Assembly: GCF_000498475.1 (NCBI RefSeq)
Contig: NZ_AVBI01000016.1
Location: 62,001 to 126,000, forward strand
Length of the DNA stretch: 64,000 bases
Source: Flavobacterium cauense R2A-7
Lineage (GTDB): Bacteria; Bacteroidota; Bacteroidia; Flavobacteriales; Flavobacteriaceae
Reading direction: 5' to 3'
Below the pieces are notes generated by a model. It was not told where the DNA came from. It saw only the letters and a program-made list of their open reading frames with translations, and did no database searches. A program made the position numbers and the translations under genes. Shown here piece after piece: positions 43,391 to 53,265 of this stretch. Every line of letters begins with the position of its first letter. Position 1 is the stretch's first letter.

Positions 43391-45655
43391 ATGGCTTTTG
43401 ATATTGAAATGATTGAAAAAGTGTACGCGACTATGGCTGCCCGTGTAGACAAAGCACGAGAGTTGGTAGGACGTCCGCTTACCTTGTCGGAAAAGATTTT
43501 GTATTCTCACCTTTGGGAAGGGATGCCTACACAGGCGTTTACAAGAGGAAAAGATTACGTGGATTTTGCGCCTGACCGAGTAGCCTGTCAGGATGCAACG
43601 GCTCAGATGGCTTTGTTACAGTTCATGCATGCCGGAAAAAATAAAGTCGCTGTTCCGACAACGGTACACTGTGACCACTTAATTCAAGCCAAAGTGGGTG
43701 CTGCTACAGACCTGCAAGTGGCCAATACACAATCCAAAGAAGTTTTCGATTTCTTGTCGTCGGTATCCAACAAATACGGGATCGGGTTCTGGAAACCGGG
43801 ATCCGGGATCATCCACCAAATTGTATTGGAAAACTACGCCTTTCCGGGCGGAATGATGATCGGTACCGATTCACACACGGTTAATGCCGGAGGGTTAGGG
43901 ATGTTGGCGATTGGTGTCGGTGGTGCCGATGCTGTAGACGTAATGTCCGGAATGTCTTGGGAGTTGAAATTTCCAAAACTGATCGGTGTAAAATTGACAG
44001 GAAAACTTAACGGTTGGACTGCCCCAAAAGACGTTATTTTAAAAGTGGCGGATATTCTTACTGTAAAAGGAGGAACCGGTGCCATCGTAGAATATTTCGG
44101 TGAAGGTGCCGAGTCGATGTCCTGTACCGGAAAAGGAACCATCTGTAACATGGGAGCGGAAATCGGAGCAACAACTTCTACATTTGGTTACGACGATTCC
44201 ATGCGAAGATATTTAACGGCAACCGGTCGTCAGGATGTAGTAAATGCTGCCGATAAAGTAGCGTCATATTTAACTGCAGATGCCGAAGTGTATGCGAATC
44301 CAACACAATATTTCGACCAATTAATCGAAATCAATTTATCTGAATTAGAGCCACACATCAATGGACCATTTACGCCGGATAGAGGTACACCGGTTTCTAA
44401 AATGAAGGAAGAAGCTGCTGCGAACGGTTGGCCGATCAAAGTAGAATGGGGGCTAATCGGTTCGTGTACGAATTCTTCTTATGAAGATATGTCGCGTGCC
44501 GCTTCCATTGTCAGACAAGCGGTTGCACACGGCATTACTCCGAAAGCAGAATTTGGAATAAATCCAGGTTCCGAACAAATTCGTTACACCATTGAAAGAG
44601 ACGGCATTATTGCTGATTTTGAAAAAATGGGAACCAAAGTGTTTACCAACGCCTGCGGACCTTGTATCGGACAATGGGACAGAGAAGGAGCTGACAAACA
44701 GGAGAAAAATACCATTGTGCACTCGTTCAATCGTAACTTCTCCAAAAGAGCCGACGGGAATCCGAACACCCATGCCTTCGTAACGTCACCGGAAATGGTG
44801 GCGGCTTTAGCGATTTCAGGACGATTGGATTTCAACCCGATTACCGATACCTTGTTAAACGATAAAGGGGAAGAAGTTAAATTAATAGCGCCAACCGGGG
44901 ACGAATTGCCGAAAAGAGGTTTTGATGTAGAAGATGCCGGATTTCAGGCACCTGCCGCTGATGGTTCTTCTGTTTCCGTAATTGTTTCGCCAACATCGGA
45001 GCGTTTGCAATTGTTAGCGCCATTTGATCCGTGGGACGGAAAAAATATTACTGGTGCGAAGTTGTTAATCAAAGCGTATGGAAAATGTACTACGGATCAT
45101 ATTTCTATGGCGGGTCCATGGTTGCGTTTCCGTGGTCACCTTGATAATATTTCTAACAATATGTTAATTGGTGCGGAAAACGCGTTTAATGGAAAAGCGA
45201 ATTCGGTTAAAAACCAGTTGACCGGAGCCTACGATGAGGTGCCAAAAGTACAAAGAGTGTATAAAGCGGCTGGAGTTCCTTCCATTGTGGTGGGCGATCA
45301 CAATTACGGAGAAGGTTCTTCCCGTGAGCATGCCGCGATGGAACCTCGTTTCTTAGGGGTGAAAGCGGTTTTAGTCAAATCCTTCGCCCGTATTCATGAG
45401 ACGAACCTTAAAAAACAAGGAATGCTGGCTTTAACGTTTGCTAACGAAGCGGATTACGATAAAATTCAGGAAGACGATACAATCAATTTCTTGGATTTGA
45501 CCGAATTTGCACCGGGAAAACCATTAACATTGGAATTTCTTCATGCAGACGGTGCCAAAGATGTAATCTTGGCAAATCATACCTATAATGACAGTCAGAT
45601 TGGGTGGTTTGTTGCCGGTTCTGCTTTGAACCTGATTGCAGCCGGAAAAGCTTAA
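43391..45655 (+). CDS. Aconitate hydratase, AcnA/mitochondrial type
   Basis: 754 residues, with the domain order of mitochondrial and AcnA aconitases (domains 1-3, linker, swivel at the C-terminus). Fe-S ligands are in [11 protein letters not shown] and [14 protein letters not shown]. Substrate residues appear in [14 protein letters not shown] and [14 protein letters not shown]. It duplicates the reaction of the adjoining AcnB. In other bacteria AcnA is the stress-stable form and AcnB the main TCA enzyme; that division is inferred here. A strong terminator follows. Confidence 0.95.
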   Translation: MAFDIEMIEKVYATMAARVDKARELVGRPLTLSEKILYSHLWEGMPTQAFTRGKDYVDFAPDRVACQDATAQMALLQFMHAGKNKVAVPTTVHCDHLIQAKVGAATDLQVANTQSKEVFDFLSSVSNKYGIGFWKPGSGIIHQIVLENYAFPGGMMIGTDSHTVNAGGLGMLAIGVGGADAVDVMSGMSWELKFPKLIGVKLTGKLNGWTAPKDVILKVADILTVKGGTGAIVEYFGEGAESMSCTGKGTICNMGAEIGATTSTFGYDDSMRRYLTATGRQDVVNAADKVASYLTADAEVYANPTQYFDQLIEINLSELEPHINGPFTPDRGTPVSKMKEEAAANGWPIKVEWGLIGSCTNSSYEDMSRAASIVRQAVAHGITPKAEFGINPGSEQIRYTIERDGIIADFEKMGTKVFTNACGPCIGQWDREGADKQEKNTIVHSFNRNFSKRADGNPNTHAFVTSPEMVAALAISGRLDFNPITDTLLNDKGEEVKLIAPTGDELPKRGFDVEDAGFQAPAADGSSVSVIVSPTSERLQLLAPFDPWDGKNITGAKLLIKAYGKCTTDHISMAGPWLRFRGHLDNISNNMLIGAENAFNGKANSVKNQLTGAYDEVPKVQRVYKAAGVPSIVVGDHNYGEGSSREHAAMEPRFLGVKAVLVKSFARIHETNLKKQGMLALTFANEADYDKIQEDDTINFLDLTEFAPGKPLTLEFLHADGAKDVILANHTYNDSQIGWFVAGSALNLIAAGKA

Positions 45656-45672
45656 TTGTATTAAAATTATAT

Positions 45673-45703
45673 TAAAAACGCTCCGTTTTGGAGCGTTTTT
45701 TTG
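45673..45703 (+). terminator. Intrinsic terminator after the second aconitase
   Basis: AAAACGCTCC/GGAGCGTTTT stem with a GTTT loop and T run. Confidence 0.9.
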
Positions 45704-45752
45704 TTGGTCTAAATGGTAGTTTCTATATTTACACTTTTAACTTCTGAATTCA

Positions 45753-46301
45753 ATGAAAAAAATACTTGTGATTGGAATTGTCCTGATCGGACTTGTAACA
45801 GTTCTTTATATTGATAAAATTAAGGAAGCTTTCGATTCTTCAGATTTGCCCGAACCAACCACAATTCAATTTGAAAAGCAGTTGCCATTATATTCATACG
45901 ATTGGAGATTAATAGGGCCTAGCGGAAAAGCGATTTCATTTGTGGAATATATGAATCGAAATGTAATTATAAACTATTGGTCTGCTAATTCACCCGAATC
46001 GGTTGAAGAGCTGGAACAATGGGCAAAGTTGTACGAAGATTACAAAAACGATGTGTTTTTTATCTTTGTAACCAAGGATTCACAGGTTGACGCAACGAAA
46101 CTTTTTAAAGAAAAGGAGTATGTTTTTCCAATGTATTATTCGGGCGGTACTCCTTTGCGTTCCATGGTTTTTGACAAAGCTCCTAAAACATATATGATTA
46201 CTAAAAAAGGCAGAATTGTCGTAAATCATACTGGAGCTGCCAATTGGAATTCAAAGAATTTCAGGGCATTTTTAGATGAGTTGATAAAAAACAAAAAATA
46301 A
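45753..46301 (+). CDS. Membrane-anchored TlpA/thioredoxin-like protein lacking the CxxC motif
   Basis: A 182-residue protein: an N-terminal signal anchor (MKKILVIGIVLIGLVTVLYI) and a thioredoxin-like fold. The strand VIINYWSANSPESVEELEQW (about residues 70-90) is where TlpA-type proteins have W-C-x-x-C; here it reads WSANS with no Cys. The cis-Pro region KAPKTYMITKKGRIV is kept. It cannot do thiol-disulfide exchange in the usual way, and may bind a partner or have lost its redox role. It stands alone between the second aconitase and the NlpC/P60 gene. Confidence 0.75.
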   Translation: MKKILVIGIVLIGLVTVLYIDKIKEAFDSSDLPEPTTIQFEKQLPLYSYDWRLIGPSGKAISFVEYMNRNVIINYWSANSPESVEELEQWAKLYEDYKNDVFFIFVTKDSQVDATKLFKEKEYVFPMYYSGGTPLRSMVFDKAPKTYMITKKGRIVVNHTGAANWNSKNFRAFLDELIKNKK

Positions 46302-46388
46302 CTGAAACCTGAAAATATTGATTTTTAATATTTTACACAAAACAAATTTCAATACATTGCGTTTGAAGTTTAAATAAATACCAGATTA

Positions 46389-47789
46389 ATGAGATTTCCA
46401 AAATCACTTTTCTTTCTTTTTCTGCTGCTGTCAGTGTCCGGTTTTGCGCAAAAAACAATCAGTCATAAGGTTGTTAGTGGTGAATCGGTTTACAGCATTG
46501 CCAAAAAGTACAATGTAACGGAGGCTGAAATCATCGAAATCAATCCTAAAGCCAAAGGGTTACTGCAGTTGGATATGGTGCTTTCGATTCCTAAGAATTC
46601 TAAAAAAAAGGCAGAAGACAAAAAGGCTAAATTTGTTCCTAAAGGACCTTCTCATAAAGTAGAGTCGGGTGAATCATTGTATACAATTGCCAAAAAATAC
46701 GATATTCCAATGGATAAGCTTAGGGAAGCCAATCCGCAACTGGATTCGGATAATCTGCAATTGGGTGAGTTGCTGGCATTGCCAAAAGGAATTAAAAAGC
46801 AAGTCGAGGATAAACCTTCAAAAGCTGAAAGTGCCAAAATTGCCAAGCTTCAAAGTAAATTACAGAAACATACCGTAGCCTCAGGGGAATCGTTTTATGT
46901 AATTGCCAAAAAATACAATATTTCAGTAGAGGAATTAAAAAAGGCTAATCCGCAAGTTGAAAATGATAAATTGGATATTAAGGATGTTGTGTTTATTCCC
47001 GGTACTGAAAATGTTGTTGTAAAAGATAAGAAGGCTAAAGAAGAAAAGAAGAAAGAAGTTGAAAAGATAAAAGTTGAAACCCCTGTTGTTGTTACGGAAG
47101 AAAAAAAGAGCACAGGCAATGAAACTCTCGGAACAATTCATGAAGTAGTAGCCAAAGAAACCAAATACGGAATTTCAAAACGTTACGGGATTTCAATCGC
47201 TGAATTGGAAAAATTAAATCCGCAAATTACCAATGGTTTAGAAGTCGGACAACAATTAGTTGTTAGAGGTGAAGTTAAAAAAGAGGAGGTTAAAACGACT
47301 AAAGAAATTTTGACAACTACTGATGCCAATGATGTTGCTTCGACTTCTGAAGCTGATTTTGTGGAAGCAAAAAGAGAGGTTTTGCCTTTGTCAGCAGATG
47401 CAGCCATGAAAGCTGATTTCTTAATTGCCAAAGCTTCTGAAAATTTAGGGGTGCGCTACCGTGGCGGCGGAACCGATAAAAATGGTTTTGACTGTTCCGG
47501 ATTAATGTTTACTACCTTCAGAAATCTGGACATGACTCTGCCCAGATCATCATCCGATATGGCCGCCAATTCGGGAGTAAAAATTGATAGAAGTCAGGCC
47601 CAAAAAGGCGATTTGATATTCTTTGCCACCCGCGGAAGATGGGTTGGTCACGTGGGGATGATTACGGAAATCACCGATGATGAAATCAAATTTATTCACT
47701 CTTCCACCAGTGCCGGTGTGATAATTTCCTCAACGAAAGAACCGTATTATTCCAAACGTTTTGTACAGATAAACCGCGTGTTGAATTAA
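46389..47789 (+). CDS. LysM-NlpC/P60 cell-wall endopeptidase
   Basis: A 466-residue secreted protein. Signal peptide 1-20 (SGFAQ). Four LysM domains begin near residues 22, 88, 159 and 251 (HKVVSGESVYSIAKKYNV and its relatives), joined by Lys/Glu-rich linkers. The C-terminal NlpC/P60 domain (about 345-466) has the catalytic Cys in FDCSGLMF, His in GHVGMITE and a third polar residue near IHSSTSAG. LysM binds peptidoglycan glycan; the peptidase cuts stem peptides, usually D-Glu/DAP bonds. The stop overlaps the stop of the convergent acetyltransferase gene by four bases. Confidence 0.93.
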   Translation: MRFPKSLFFLFLLLSVSGFAQKTISHKVVSGESVYSIAKKYNVTEAEIIEINPKAKGLLQLDMVLSIPKNSKKKAEDKKAKFVPKGPSHKVESGESLYTIAKKYDIPMDKLREANPQLDSDNLQLGELLALPKGIKKQVEDKPSKAESAKIAKLQSKLQKHTVASGESFYVIAKKYNISVEELKKANPQVENDKLDIKDVVFIPGTENVVVKDKKAKEEKKKEVEKIKVETPVVVTEEKKSTGNETLGTIHEVVAKETKYGISKRYGISIAELEKLNPQITNGLEVGQQLVVRGEVKKEEVKTTKEILTTTDANDVASTSEADFVEAKREVLPLSADAAMKADFLIAKASENLGVRYRGGGTDKNGFDCSGLMFTTFRNLDMTLPRSSSDMAANSGVKIDRSQAQKGDLIFFATRGRWVGHVGMITEITDDEIKFIHSSTSAGVIISSTKEPYYSKRFVQINRVLN

Positions 47790-48307
47790 GTCCAGTGCTC
47801 TTTTTCAATTCGGTATTCAAAATTCAGTTTCTCGGGTTCGCCGTGATAAGCAACGCTGATTTCTCGCACTTTTACAGCGCCTAATCGTTCAATGGCTTTT
47901 TGCGAACGAATGTTTTCGGCTCCAATGTGGAAATAAACAGTATTCACAAACTGAAACGCATACTCCAACATCAGTTTTTTTACGGACGGATTGTAATGGG
48001 AACCCCAATAGTTTCTTCCGTAAAAGGTATAGCCGATGAGAACGCTTTTATTCGCTTCGTCATAATCATAAAAACGACTGCTTCCGATGGTTTCCCCTGA
48101 AGCTTTATCGATAATTCTAAACGCTCCTTCAGATTGTATCGCTCCTTCGAAAAAGTTTTGGAAAACCTCTCTTTTGTAGCGGTCTTTATTAGGATGCTGC
48201 TCCCAGATTAACGGGTCGGAGGCAACCTGAAACAAAATTTCAAAATCCGATTCCTGCAACGGAACTAGTTGTACGATTTCGTTTTCTAGAATGGGTTGAA
48301 GGTTCAT
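47786..48307 (-). CDS. GNAT family N-acetyltransferase
   Basis: A 173-residue protein of the RimJ/RimL-like GNAT group: LVPLQESDFEILFQVASDP at the start, IIDKASGETIGSSRFYDYD, GYTFYGRNYWGSHYNPSVKKLMLEYAF in place of the acetyl-CoA loop, and HIGAENIRSQKAIERLGAVKV. It transfers an acetyl group to an amine of a protein or small molecule; the substrate is unknown. It begins three bases after the esterase gene, so the two are probably one operon. Confidence 0.88.
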   Translation of the reverse strand: MNLQPILENEIVQLVPLQESDFEILFQVASDPLIWEQHPNKDRYKREVFQNFFEGAIQSEGAFRIIDKASGETIGSSRFYDYDEANKSVLIGYTFYGRNYWGSHYNPSVKKLMLEYAFQFVNTVYFHIGAENIRSQKAIERLGAVKVREISVAYHGEPEKLNFEYRIEKEHWT

Positions 48308-48310
48308 TCG

Positions 48311-49177
48311 CTAATTTTTTTTAGGATACAATATTCGGAAAGCATTAAAAATCGACGGATGGGTAACCGTGGCATGATCTTCTTCGGGTAAATAATCAAA
48401 ATGAACTTTTACCGATTTGCTTTTGCCCGACTTAATTTTGTCGCATAAAATATTAGCATCGACTTCCATTACATGGTTGTCGAAAAACGGACTCAAGCCT
48501 TCTTTACCCACGCCGATATAGATATCGGTTTGGTTTGAAAAAGTATCTTCTAAAAGCGAAGGATTTGTTTTTAATAATGCGCCGTCATTCCACCAAAGAC
48601 TCGGACTGATGATAATGTATTTGTTGAAAAGCATTGGTTTGGTAAAGAGGATTTCTGTTGCCAGTAGTCCGCCCAGCGATTGTCCGATAATGGTTTTGGA
48701 ATTCGAAGTTTTGAAATGGTTGTCAATATAAGGTTGAAGTTCTTTTTCCAGAAAGGAAATGAATTTTTCAGAACCACCATTGTTCGGCATTTGTTTTTTC
48801 AGTATTTCAATAGTGGCAGGGGAAGTGAAATCACGCTTTCGGTTGGTGTTGGCAATTCCGACCACAATAGATTCGGGAATGCGATTAATCCAAGGAAACG
48901 TGTTGTACTGCACCAATCCTACCACGTGAATAAAGTCTTCATCAGCAGCACCGTCCAACAAATAAATAACCGGATATTTAATCGTGTCCGTTTCTTTATA
49001 GCTTTCGGGTAAATAAATGTTTAAGGTTCTTTTTTCGGAAAGGATTTTGGAGTCGATTGTCCGGATTTCACCCAAAACGAAAGGCTTTTTTTCTGCTTGA
49101 CTTTTGTCGCTTTTCTTCTGTGCGAATGTGATGGATGTTCCGAAAAGGAGTATAAATAAAAATAGTATTTTTTTCAT
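48311..49177 (-). CDS. Secreted esterase of the alpha/beta hydrolase fold (Esterase D/Fes-like)
   Basis: A 288-residue protein. ATG 49177 gives a signal peptide (MKKILFLFILLFGTSITFAQ), better than the start 12 codons upstream. It matches the putative esterase family: LNIYLPESYKETDTIKYPVIYLLDG, nucleophile Ser in IIGQSLGGLLATEIL, an Asp-containing segment before the end and His in EEDHATVTHPS. Related enzymes hydrolyse siderophore or carbohydrate esters. Substrate unknown. Upstream member of an operon with the GNAT gene. Confidence 0.88.
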   Translation of the reverse strand: MKKILFLFILLFGTSITFAQKKSDKSQAEKKPFVLGEIRTIDSKILSEKRTLNIYLPESYKETDTIKYPVIYLLDGAADEDFIHVVGLVQYNTFPWINRIPESIVVGIANTNRKRDFTSPATIEILKKQMPNNGGSEKFISFLEKELQPYIDNHFKTSNSKTIIGQSLGGLLATEILFTKPMLFNKYIIISPSLWWNDGALLKTNPSLLEDTFSNQTDIYIGVGKEGLSPFFDNHVMEVDANILCDKIKSGKSKSVKVHFDYLPEEDHATVTHPSIFNAFRILYPKKN

Positions 49178-49211
49178 CTGAAAGGAATTGATGATGTCTT
49201 TCAAAAGTAAC

Positions 49212-49244
49212 AAAAAATCCGCCTCAATTTCTCGAAGCGGATTT
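49212..49244 (-). terminator. Intrinsic terminator after the GAPDH gene
   Basis: Read on the minus strand, AAATCCGC/GCGGATTT-type arms are followed by a T6 run, ending the transcript of the GAPDH gene that stops at 49268. Confidence 0.75.
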
Positions 49245-49267
49245 CTTTATTATTTATTTTCTGACGA

Positions 49268-50716
49268 TTAATAGTACATGTAACGTCTTACTTTAGCGAT
49301 GTATTTCGCCAAGCGAATCACCTGATGGCTGTAACCATATTCGTTATCATACCAAACATACATTACCACGTTTTTACCATCGGCAGAAACAATCGTAGCG
49401 TTGCTGTCAAAAATAGCCGGAGCCGAAGTTCCAACGATATCCGACGATACTAATTCGTTATTCAGAGAATATTTGATTTGCTCTACCAAGTTACCCTCTA
49501 AAGCATATTTTTTCATGATAGCGTTTAGTTCTTCTTTAGTGGTGTTCTTACCAACTTCAAGATTTAAAACCACTAAAGATCCGTTTGGAACCGGAACACG
49601 AATAGCATTCGATGTTAGTTTTCCGGCTAAACTCGGTAATGCTTTTGCAACAGCGCTTCCAGCACCCGTTTCAGTAATAACCATGTTTAAAGCTGCAGCT
49701 CTACCACGACGGTATTTTTTGTGCATGTTGTCCACCAAATTCTGGTCGTTTGTATACGCGTGGATGGTTTCCAAGTGTCCTTTAACAACCCCTAACGTTT
49801 CTTCCATTGCAGCTAAAACCGGAGTAATTGCGTTGGTAGTACAAGAAGCAGCAGAATAGATTTTTACTTCATCCGGATTGTAATCTTCGTGGTTTACACC
49901 GTAAACAATATTCGGAACTCCTTTTCCAGGAGCAGTCAATAATACTTTCTCAACACCTTTTGAAGTTAAGTGACGGCTTAAGGCTTCCTCGGTTGTAAAA
50001 GCGCCGGTATTGTCAATTACCAAAGCATCGTGAATTCCGTAAGCAGTATAGTCAATTTCTTCCGGAGCATTTGCAGTAATGATGTGAACGGTAGATCCGT
50101 TGATGATTAAGGCATTGTTTTCAACATCGGCAGAAACGGATCCTTCAAAGTCACCGTGAACCGAATCATAACGCAATAATGAAGCACGTTTTTCTAATAA
50201 AACCGCATCACTTTTATCGCGGGTAACGATTGCTCTTAAACGCAATTGTTGTCCTTTTCCGATTTTCGACATCATTTCACGAGCCAATAAACGTCCGATA
50301 CGTCCAAATCCGTATAATACTACGTCTTTTGGTTTGATTTCAGAAGTGTCTTTAGCGTGTTTTAATTTGTCGATTACAAATGCTGTAGCATCGTTGTATT
50401 TGTCGTCTTCTAAATGGTATTCGTAGGTTAATTTACCAATATCAATTCGGGAAGGAGGTAAGTCTAAAGCCTGAATAGCTCTTGCTATTTCTACAGAGTC
50501 AAAAACATTGATTGGTTTTTGAACGAATTCAACCGCATATTCATGCAAATTGATGATGTCGCTAACGTTTCTGTCGATTAACTGGTTTCTGAAAAGCACC
50601 AATTCGATAGATTTGTCATACCATAAATCGCTGATAATCTTAATTAATTCTACGCCAGCTCTTCTTCTGTCTGCCTGAAAAGCCAATTCTTTTTCGTATA
50701 AAGCTGAATTGTCCAT
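49268..50716 (-). CDS. gap: Glyceraldehyde-3-phosphate dehydrogenase with N-terminal extension
   Basis: 482 residues, about 140 longer than the usual 335-residue GAPDH. The extra N-terminal part (MDNSALYEKELAFQADRRRAGVEL... to about 120) precedes the NAD-binding GFGRIGRLLAREM. The active-site Cys is in SAASCTTNAITPV; the end has YVWYDNEYGYSHQVIRL. It oxidises glyceraldehyde 3-phosphate to 1,3-bisphosphoglycerate or runs in reverse for gluconeogenesis. Long forms are known in Bacteroidota alongside a standard copy. The function of the extension is unknown. Confidence 0.95.
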   Translation of the reverse strand: MDNSALYEKELAFQADRRRAGVELIKIISDLWYDKSIELVLFRNQLIDRNVSDIINLHEYAVEFVQKPINVFDSVEIARAIQALDLPPSRIDIGKLTYEYHLEDDKYNDATAFVIDKLKHAKDTSEIKPKDVVLYGFGRIGRLLAREMMSKIGKGQQLRLRAIVTRDKSDAVLLEKRASLLRYDSVHGDFEGSVSADVENNALIINGSTVHIITANAPEEIDYTAYGIHDALVIDNTGAFTTEEALSRHLTSKGVEKVLLTAPGKGVPNIVYGVNHEDYNPDEVKIYSAASCTTNAITPVLAAMEETLGVVKGHLETIHAYTNDQNLVDNMHKKYRRGRAAALNMVITETGAGSAVAKALPSLAGKLTSNAIRVPVPNGSLVVLNLEVGKNTTKEELNAIMKKYALEGNLVEQIKYSLNNELVSSDIVGTSAPAIFDSNATIVSADGKNVVMYVWYDNEYGYSHQVIRLAKYIAKVRRYMYY

Positions 50717-50745
50717 ATATTAAAGTGTGTTGTTAAAATTTGGTG

Positions 50746-50753
50746 CAAAAATA
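50746..50753 (-). promoter_or_regulatory. Candidate -7 element of the GAPDH gene
   Basis: Minus-strand TATTTTTG matches TAnnTTTG, about 29 bases upstream of the ATG, with only a weak T-rich -33. Confidence 0.5.
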
Positions 50754-50799
50754 TTGATTTTTAATCAGATTGCAGAAAATTATTTTGTGAAATTGTTAT

Positions 50800-50830
50800 A
50801 AAAAAAGCCCAATCAAACGATTGGGCTTTG
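50800..50830 (-). terminator. Intrinsic terminator after the HtrA gene
   Basis: AAAGCCCAATC/GATTGGGCTTT stem with loop AAAC. On the minus strand it is followed by a T run and lies 18 bases past the protease stop at 50848. Confidence 0.85.
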
Positions 50831-50847
50831 GTGGATAATTTTAATTT

Positions 50848-52239
50848 TTATAATAGCATTTGTAAGCGTTCTCCGGATTGTGTAATTACCTCGACGCGGA
50901 ATTTCTGATTGTTGGATTTCGAGTTTAAAATTCGGGAGGCCTGCTCCATAGAGCTGATTTTTGCGCCATCGATTCTCAAAATAATACTTCCTTTCAATAT
51001 ATTGGCATACTCGAGATAACGTTCGTTGGTCACATCTTTAATTTTTACGCCTTCATTTAATTTGAATCGTTTTTTATCGGCGGCATCAATTTCTTCAAAT
51101 TCAAAGCCTTCATAATCTACATTGACCAATTCTTTTTTGGTTAATTTTACCGGAATGGTTTTTCGGTCTCCTTCTCTGAGAATACCCACCTGAACCACAT
51201 CGTTAGGACGTTTGGTGTTAATGTAAGCGGTTAAATCCGAATAACCTTTAATTTGCTGGTTGTCCAATTGTACAATAATATCGCCTTTTTTCAAACCGGA
51301 TTTCTCAGCACCCGAATTTTTGGAAATGGAATTGATGTAAAAACCTTGTGTTTCTTTTACGCCGAATTCTTTTGCGGCCATACTGTTCAGTTCGCCACCG
51401 GCAACACCCAATACACCGCGTTGTACGTTTCCGTATTCCATTAAATCTTCAATGATTTTTCGGGTAATGTTTGAAGGAACTGCAAAAGAATACCCTACAT
51501 AAGAGCCGGTTTGTGAAGAAATCATCGTATTGATACCCACTAGTTCTCCTCGGGTATTAACTAATGCTCCACCGCTGTTTCCGGGGTTTACGGCAGCATC
51601 GGTTTGTATGAACGACTGAATACCGGTATTGCTTAAATCTCTGGCTTTCGCCGATACAATTCCCGCGGTAACCGTAGAATTCAGGTTGTACGGGTTTCCA
51701 ACGGCCAATACCCATTCGCCCACTTTTATGTTGTCGGAATCCCCGAAAGTGGCATACGGCAGTTTTTCATCGGCTTCCACTTTTAAAAGGGCAACATCCA
51801 TTTTACTGTCGGTTCCCACTAATTTTGCTTTGTAGGTTTTGTTGTTGTTTAAAGTGACTTCCAGCTCGGTAGCGTTCTGAATCACGTGGTTATTGGTAAC
51901 GATATACCCGTCTTCGGAAATGATTACTCCAGAACCGGTTCCGATTTGCGTTTGCTGTTGTCCGCCACGATAGCCATAGAAATATTCCATAATCGGGTTA
52001 GAAGGGACTTCAGAAACCGAAACGTTTTTTACGTGTACCACATAATGTACGGCGTTTTCAGCCGCAGTAGTGAAATCAACGTTTTCTGCTCCCAAACCTA
52101 CGTTTCTGGAATAGTTGTCGGAGGCGACGGATAATTTGCTTCCTGAAGCAGAATTTGTATCAAAAAGTAATTTGTAGGCGCCAAGCGTTATTGTTCCGCT
52201 TAACAGAGATACGACTAATAAGCTTGAAAATTTATTCAT
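50848..52239 (-). CDS. HtrA/DegQ-type periplasmic serine protease
   Basis: A 463-residue Do-family protease. It has an N-terminal signal/anchor segment (MNKFSSLLVVSLLSGTITLGAYKLLF). The catalytic triad is visible: His in TNNHVIQNA, Asp in SKMDVALLKV and Ser in NPGNSGGALVN. Two PDZ domains follow (about 265-360 and 375-463). It degrades or refolds misfolded envelope proteins. It works in the same compartment as the parvulins encoded 20 kb upstream. Confidence 0.94.
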   Translation of the reverse strand: MNKFSSLLVVSLLSGTITLGAYKLLFDTNSASGSKLSVASDNYSRNVGLGAENVDFTTAAENAVHYVVHVKNVSVSEVPSNPIMEYFYGYRGGQQQTQIGTGSGVIISEDGYIVTNNHVIQNATELEVTLNNNKTYKAKLVGTDSKMDVALLKVEADEKLPYATFGDSDNIKVGEWVLAVGNPYNLNSTVTAGIVSAKARDLSNTGIQSFIQTDAAVNPGNSGGALVNTRGELVGINTMISSQTGSYVGYSFAVPSNITRKIIEDLMEYGNVQRGVLGVAGGELNSMAAKEFGVKETQGFYINSISKNSGAEKSGLKKGDIIVQLDNQQIKGYSDLTAYINTKRPNDVVQVGILREGDRKTIPVKLTKKELVNVDYEGFEFEEIDAADKKRFKLNEGVKIKDVTNERYLEYANILKGSIILRIDGAKISSMEQASRILNSKSNNQKFRVEVITQSGERLQMLL

Positions 52240-52345
52240 AATACAAAGTATGTTTAATTATTTAACAGTAAAATTAAAAACTTCATCGATTAGAAAAAAG
52301 GGTTTAACGCCCGTTTAACACTCTTTAACTTCTCGTTAATATTCG

Positions 52346-52353
52346 TACTTTTG
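52346..52353 (+). promoter_or_regulatory. Candidate -7 element of dapF
   Basis: TACTTTTG matches TAnnTTTG, with TTT 19 bases upstream in the -33 position. Predicted start about 14 bases from the ATG. Confidence 0.5.
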
Positions 52354-52372
52354 TTATTAATTTGACTTTCAG

Positions 52373-53158
52373 ATGCGCTATACTTTTTACAAATATCAAG
52401 GAACCGGAAACGATTTTGTCATGATTGATAATCGTGATTTACATTTCCCCAAAAATGATACCAATTTAATAGAGAAATTGTGCGACCGTCGTTTTGGCAT
52501 TGGTGCCGACGGACTCATCTTATTGGAAAATGACGAATCGACCGATTTCAGAATGGTGTATTATAATTCCGATGGAAATGAAAGCTCTATGTGTGGTAAT
52601 GGTGGTCGTTGTTTGGTCGCTTTTGCAAAACAATTGGGGATTATTGAAGCCGAAACTACTTTTATTGCAACAGACGGTTTACATTTTGCGACGATTTCCA
52701 ATGAAAATATCGTGTCCTTGCAAATGAAAGATGTTGATGAAGTACAGCAAAACGATACGCATGTTTTTCTGAATACCGGTTCACCACACCATGTTCAATT
52801 AGTAGAGGATTTGCATATTTTCGATGTACGGAATGAAGGTTCTAAAATCCGATACAGCGATTTGTACGGGAAGGCGGGAAGTAATGTGAATTTTGTTTCG
52901 CAAACCGATGAAAATAAATTTCGTTTGCGCACCTACGAACGCGGTGTGGAAGATGAAACGCTTTCCTGTGGCACCGGCGCTACGGCTGTAGCAATTGCCA
53001 TGAGAGCCACTGGGAAAACCAACAGTTCTGTAATCGAATTGCAGGTCGAAGGCGGAAATCTGGAAGTTTCGTTTACCGAGAAAAATGGTTTTTTTACACA
53101 TGTTTTTCTGAAAGGACCGGCAACGTTTGTTTTCAAAGGAGAAATTTCAGTAGAATAG
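52373..53158 (+). CDS. dapF: Diaminopimelate epimerase
   Basis: 261 residues with both catalytic cysteines: NESSMCGNGGRCL and ETLSCGTGATAVA. It also begins with the family pattern FYKYQGTGNDFVMIDN. It interconverts LL- and meso-diaminopimelate for lysine and peptidoglycan synthesis. It is followed, after a 121-base gap containing a repeat-like sequence, by an acetyltransferase-mltG operon concerned with the cell wall. Confidence 0.97.
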   Translation: MRYTFYKYQGTGNDFVMIDNRDLHFPKNDTNLIEKLCDRRFGIGADGLILLENDESTDFRMVYYNSDGNESSMCGNGGRCLVAFAKQLGIIEAETTFIATDGLHFATISNENIVSLQMKDVDEVQQNDTHVFLNTGSPHHVQLVEDLHIFDVRNEGSKIRYSDLYGKAGSNVNFVSQTDENKFRLRTYERGVEDETLSCGTGATAVAIAMRATGKTNSSVIELQVEGGNLEVSFTEKNGFFTHVFLKGPATFVFKGEISVE

Positions 53159-53240
53159 AAAGCAGAAGGCAAAAGGCAGAAGGCAGAGATGTTTTAATGG
53201 GCTGTCTGTGATGCTACAAAAAAAAATCTAATAATTCAAT

Positions 53241-53265
53241 GTCATCCTGAGCTTGTCGAAGGATC
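53241..53265. repeat. REP-like dispersed sequence
   Basis: The string CCTGAGCTTGTCGAAGGATC, following GTCAT, is a widely dispersed intergenic repeat in many bacterial genomes, usually with an imperfect palindrome centred on GCTTGTCGA. Only one copy is seen in this window, in the dapF-acetyltransferase gap. A short run of AGAAGGC-type repeats lies just upstream (53164-53187). Confidence 0.5.
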
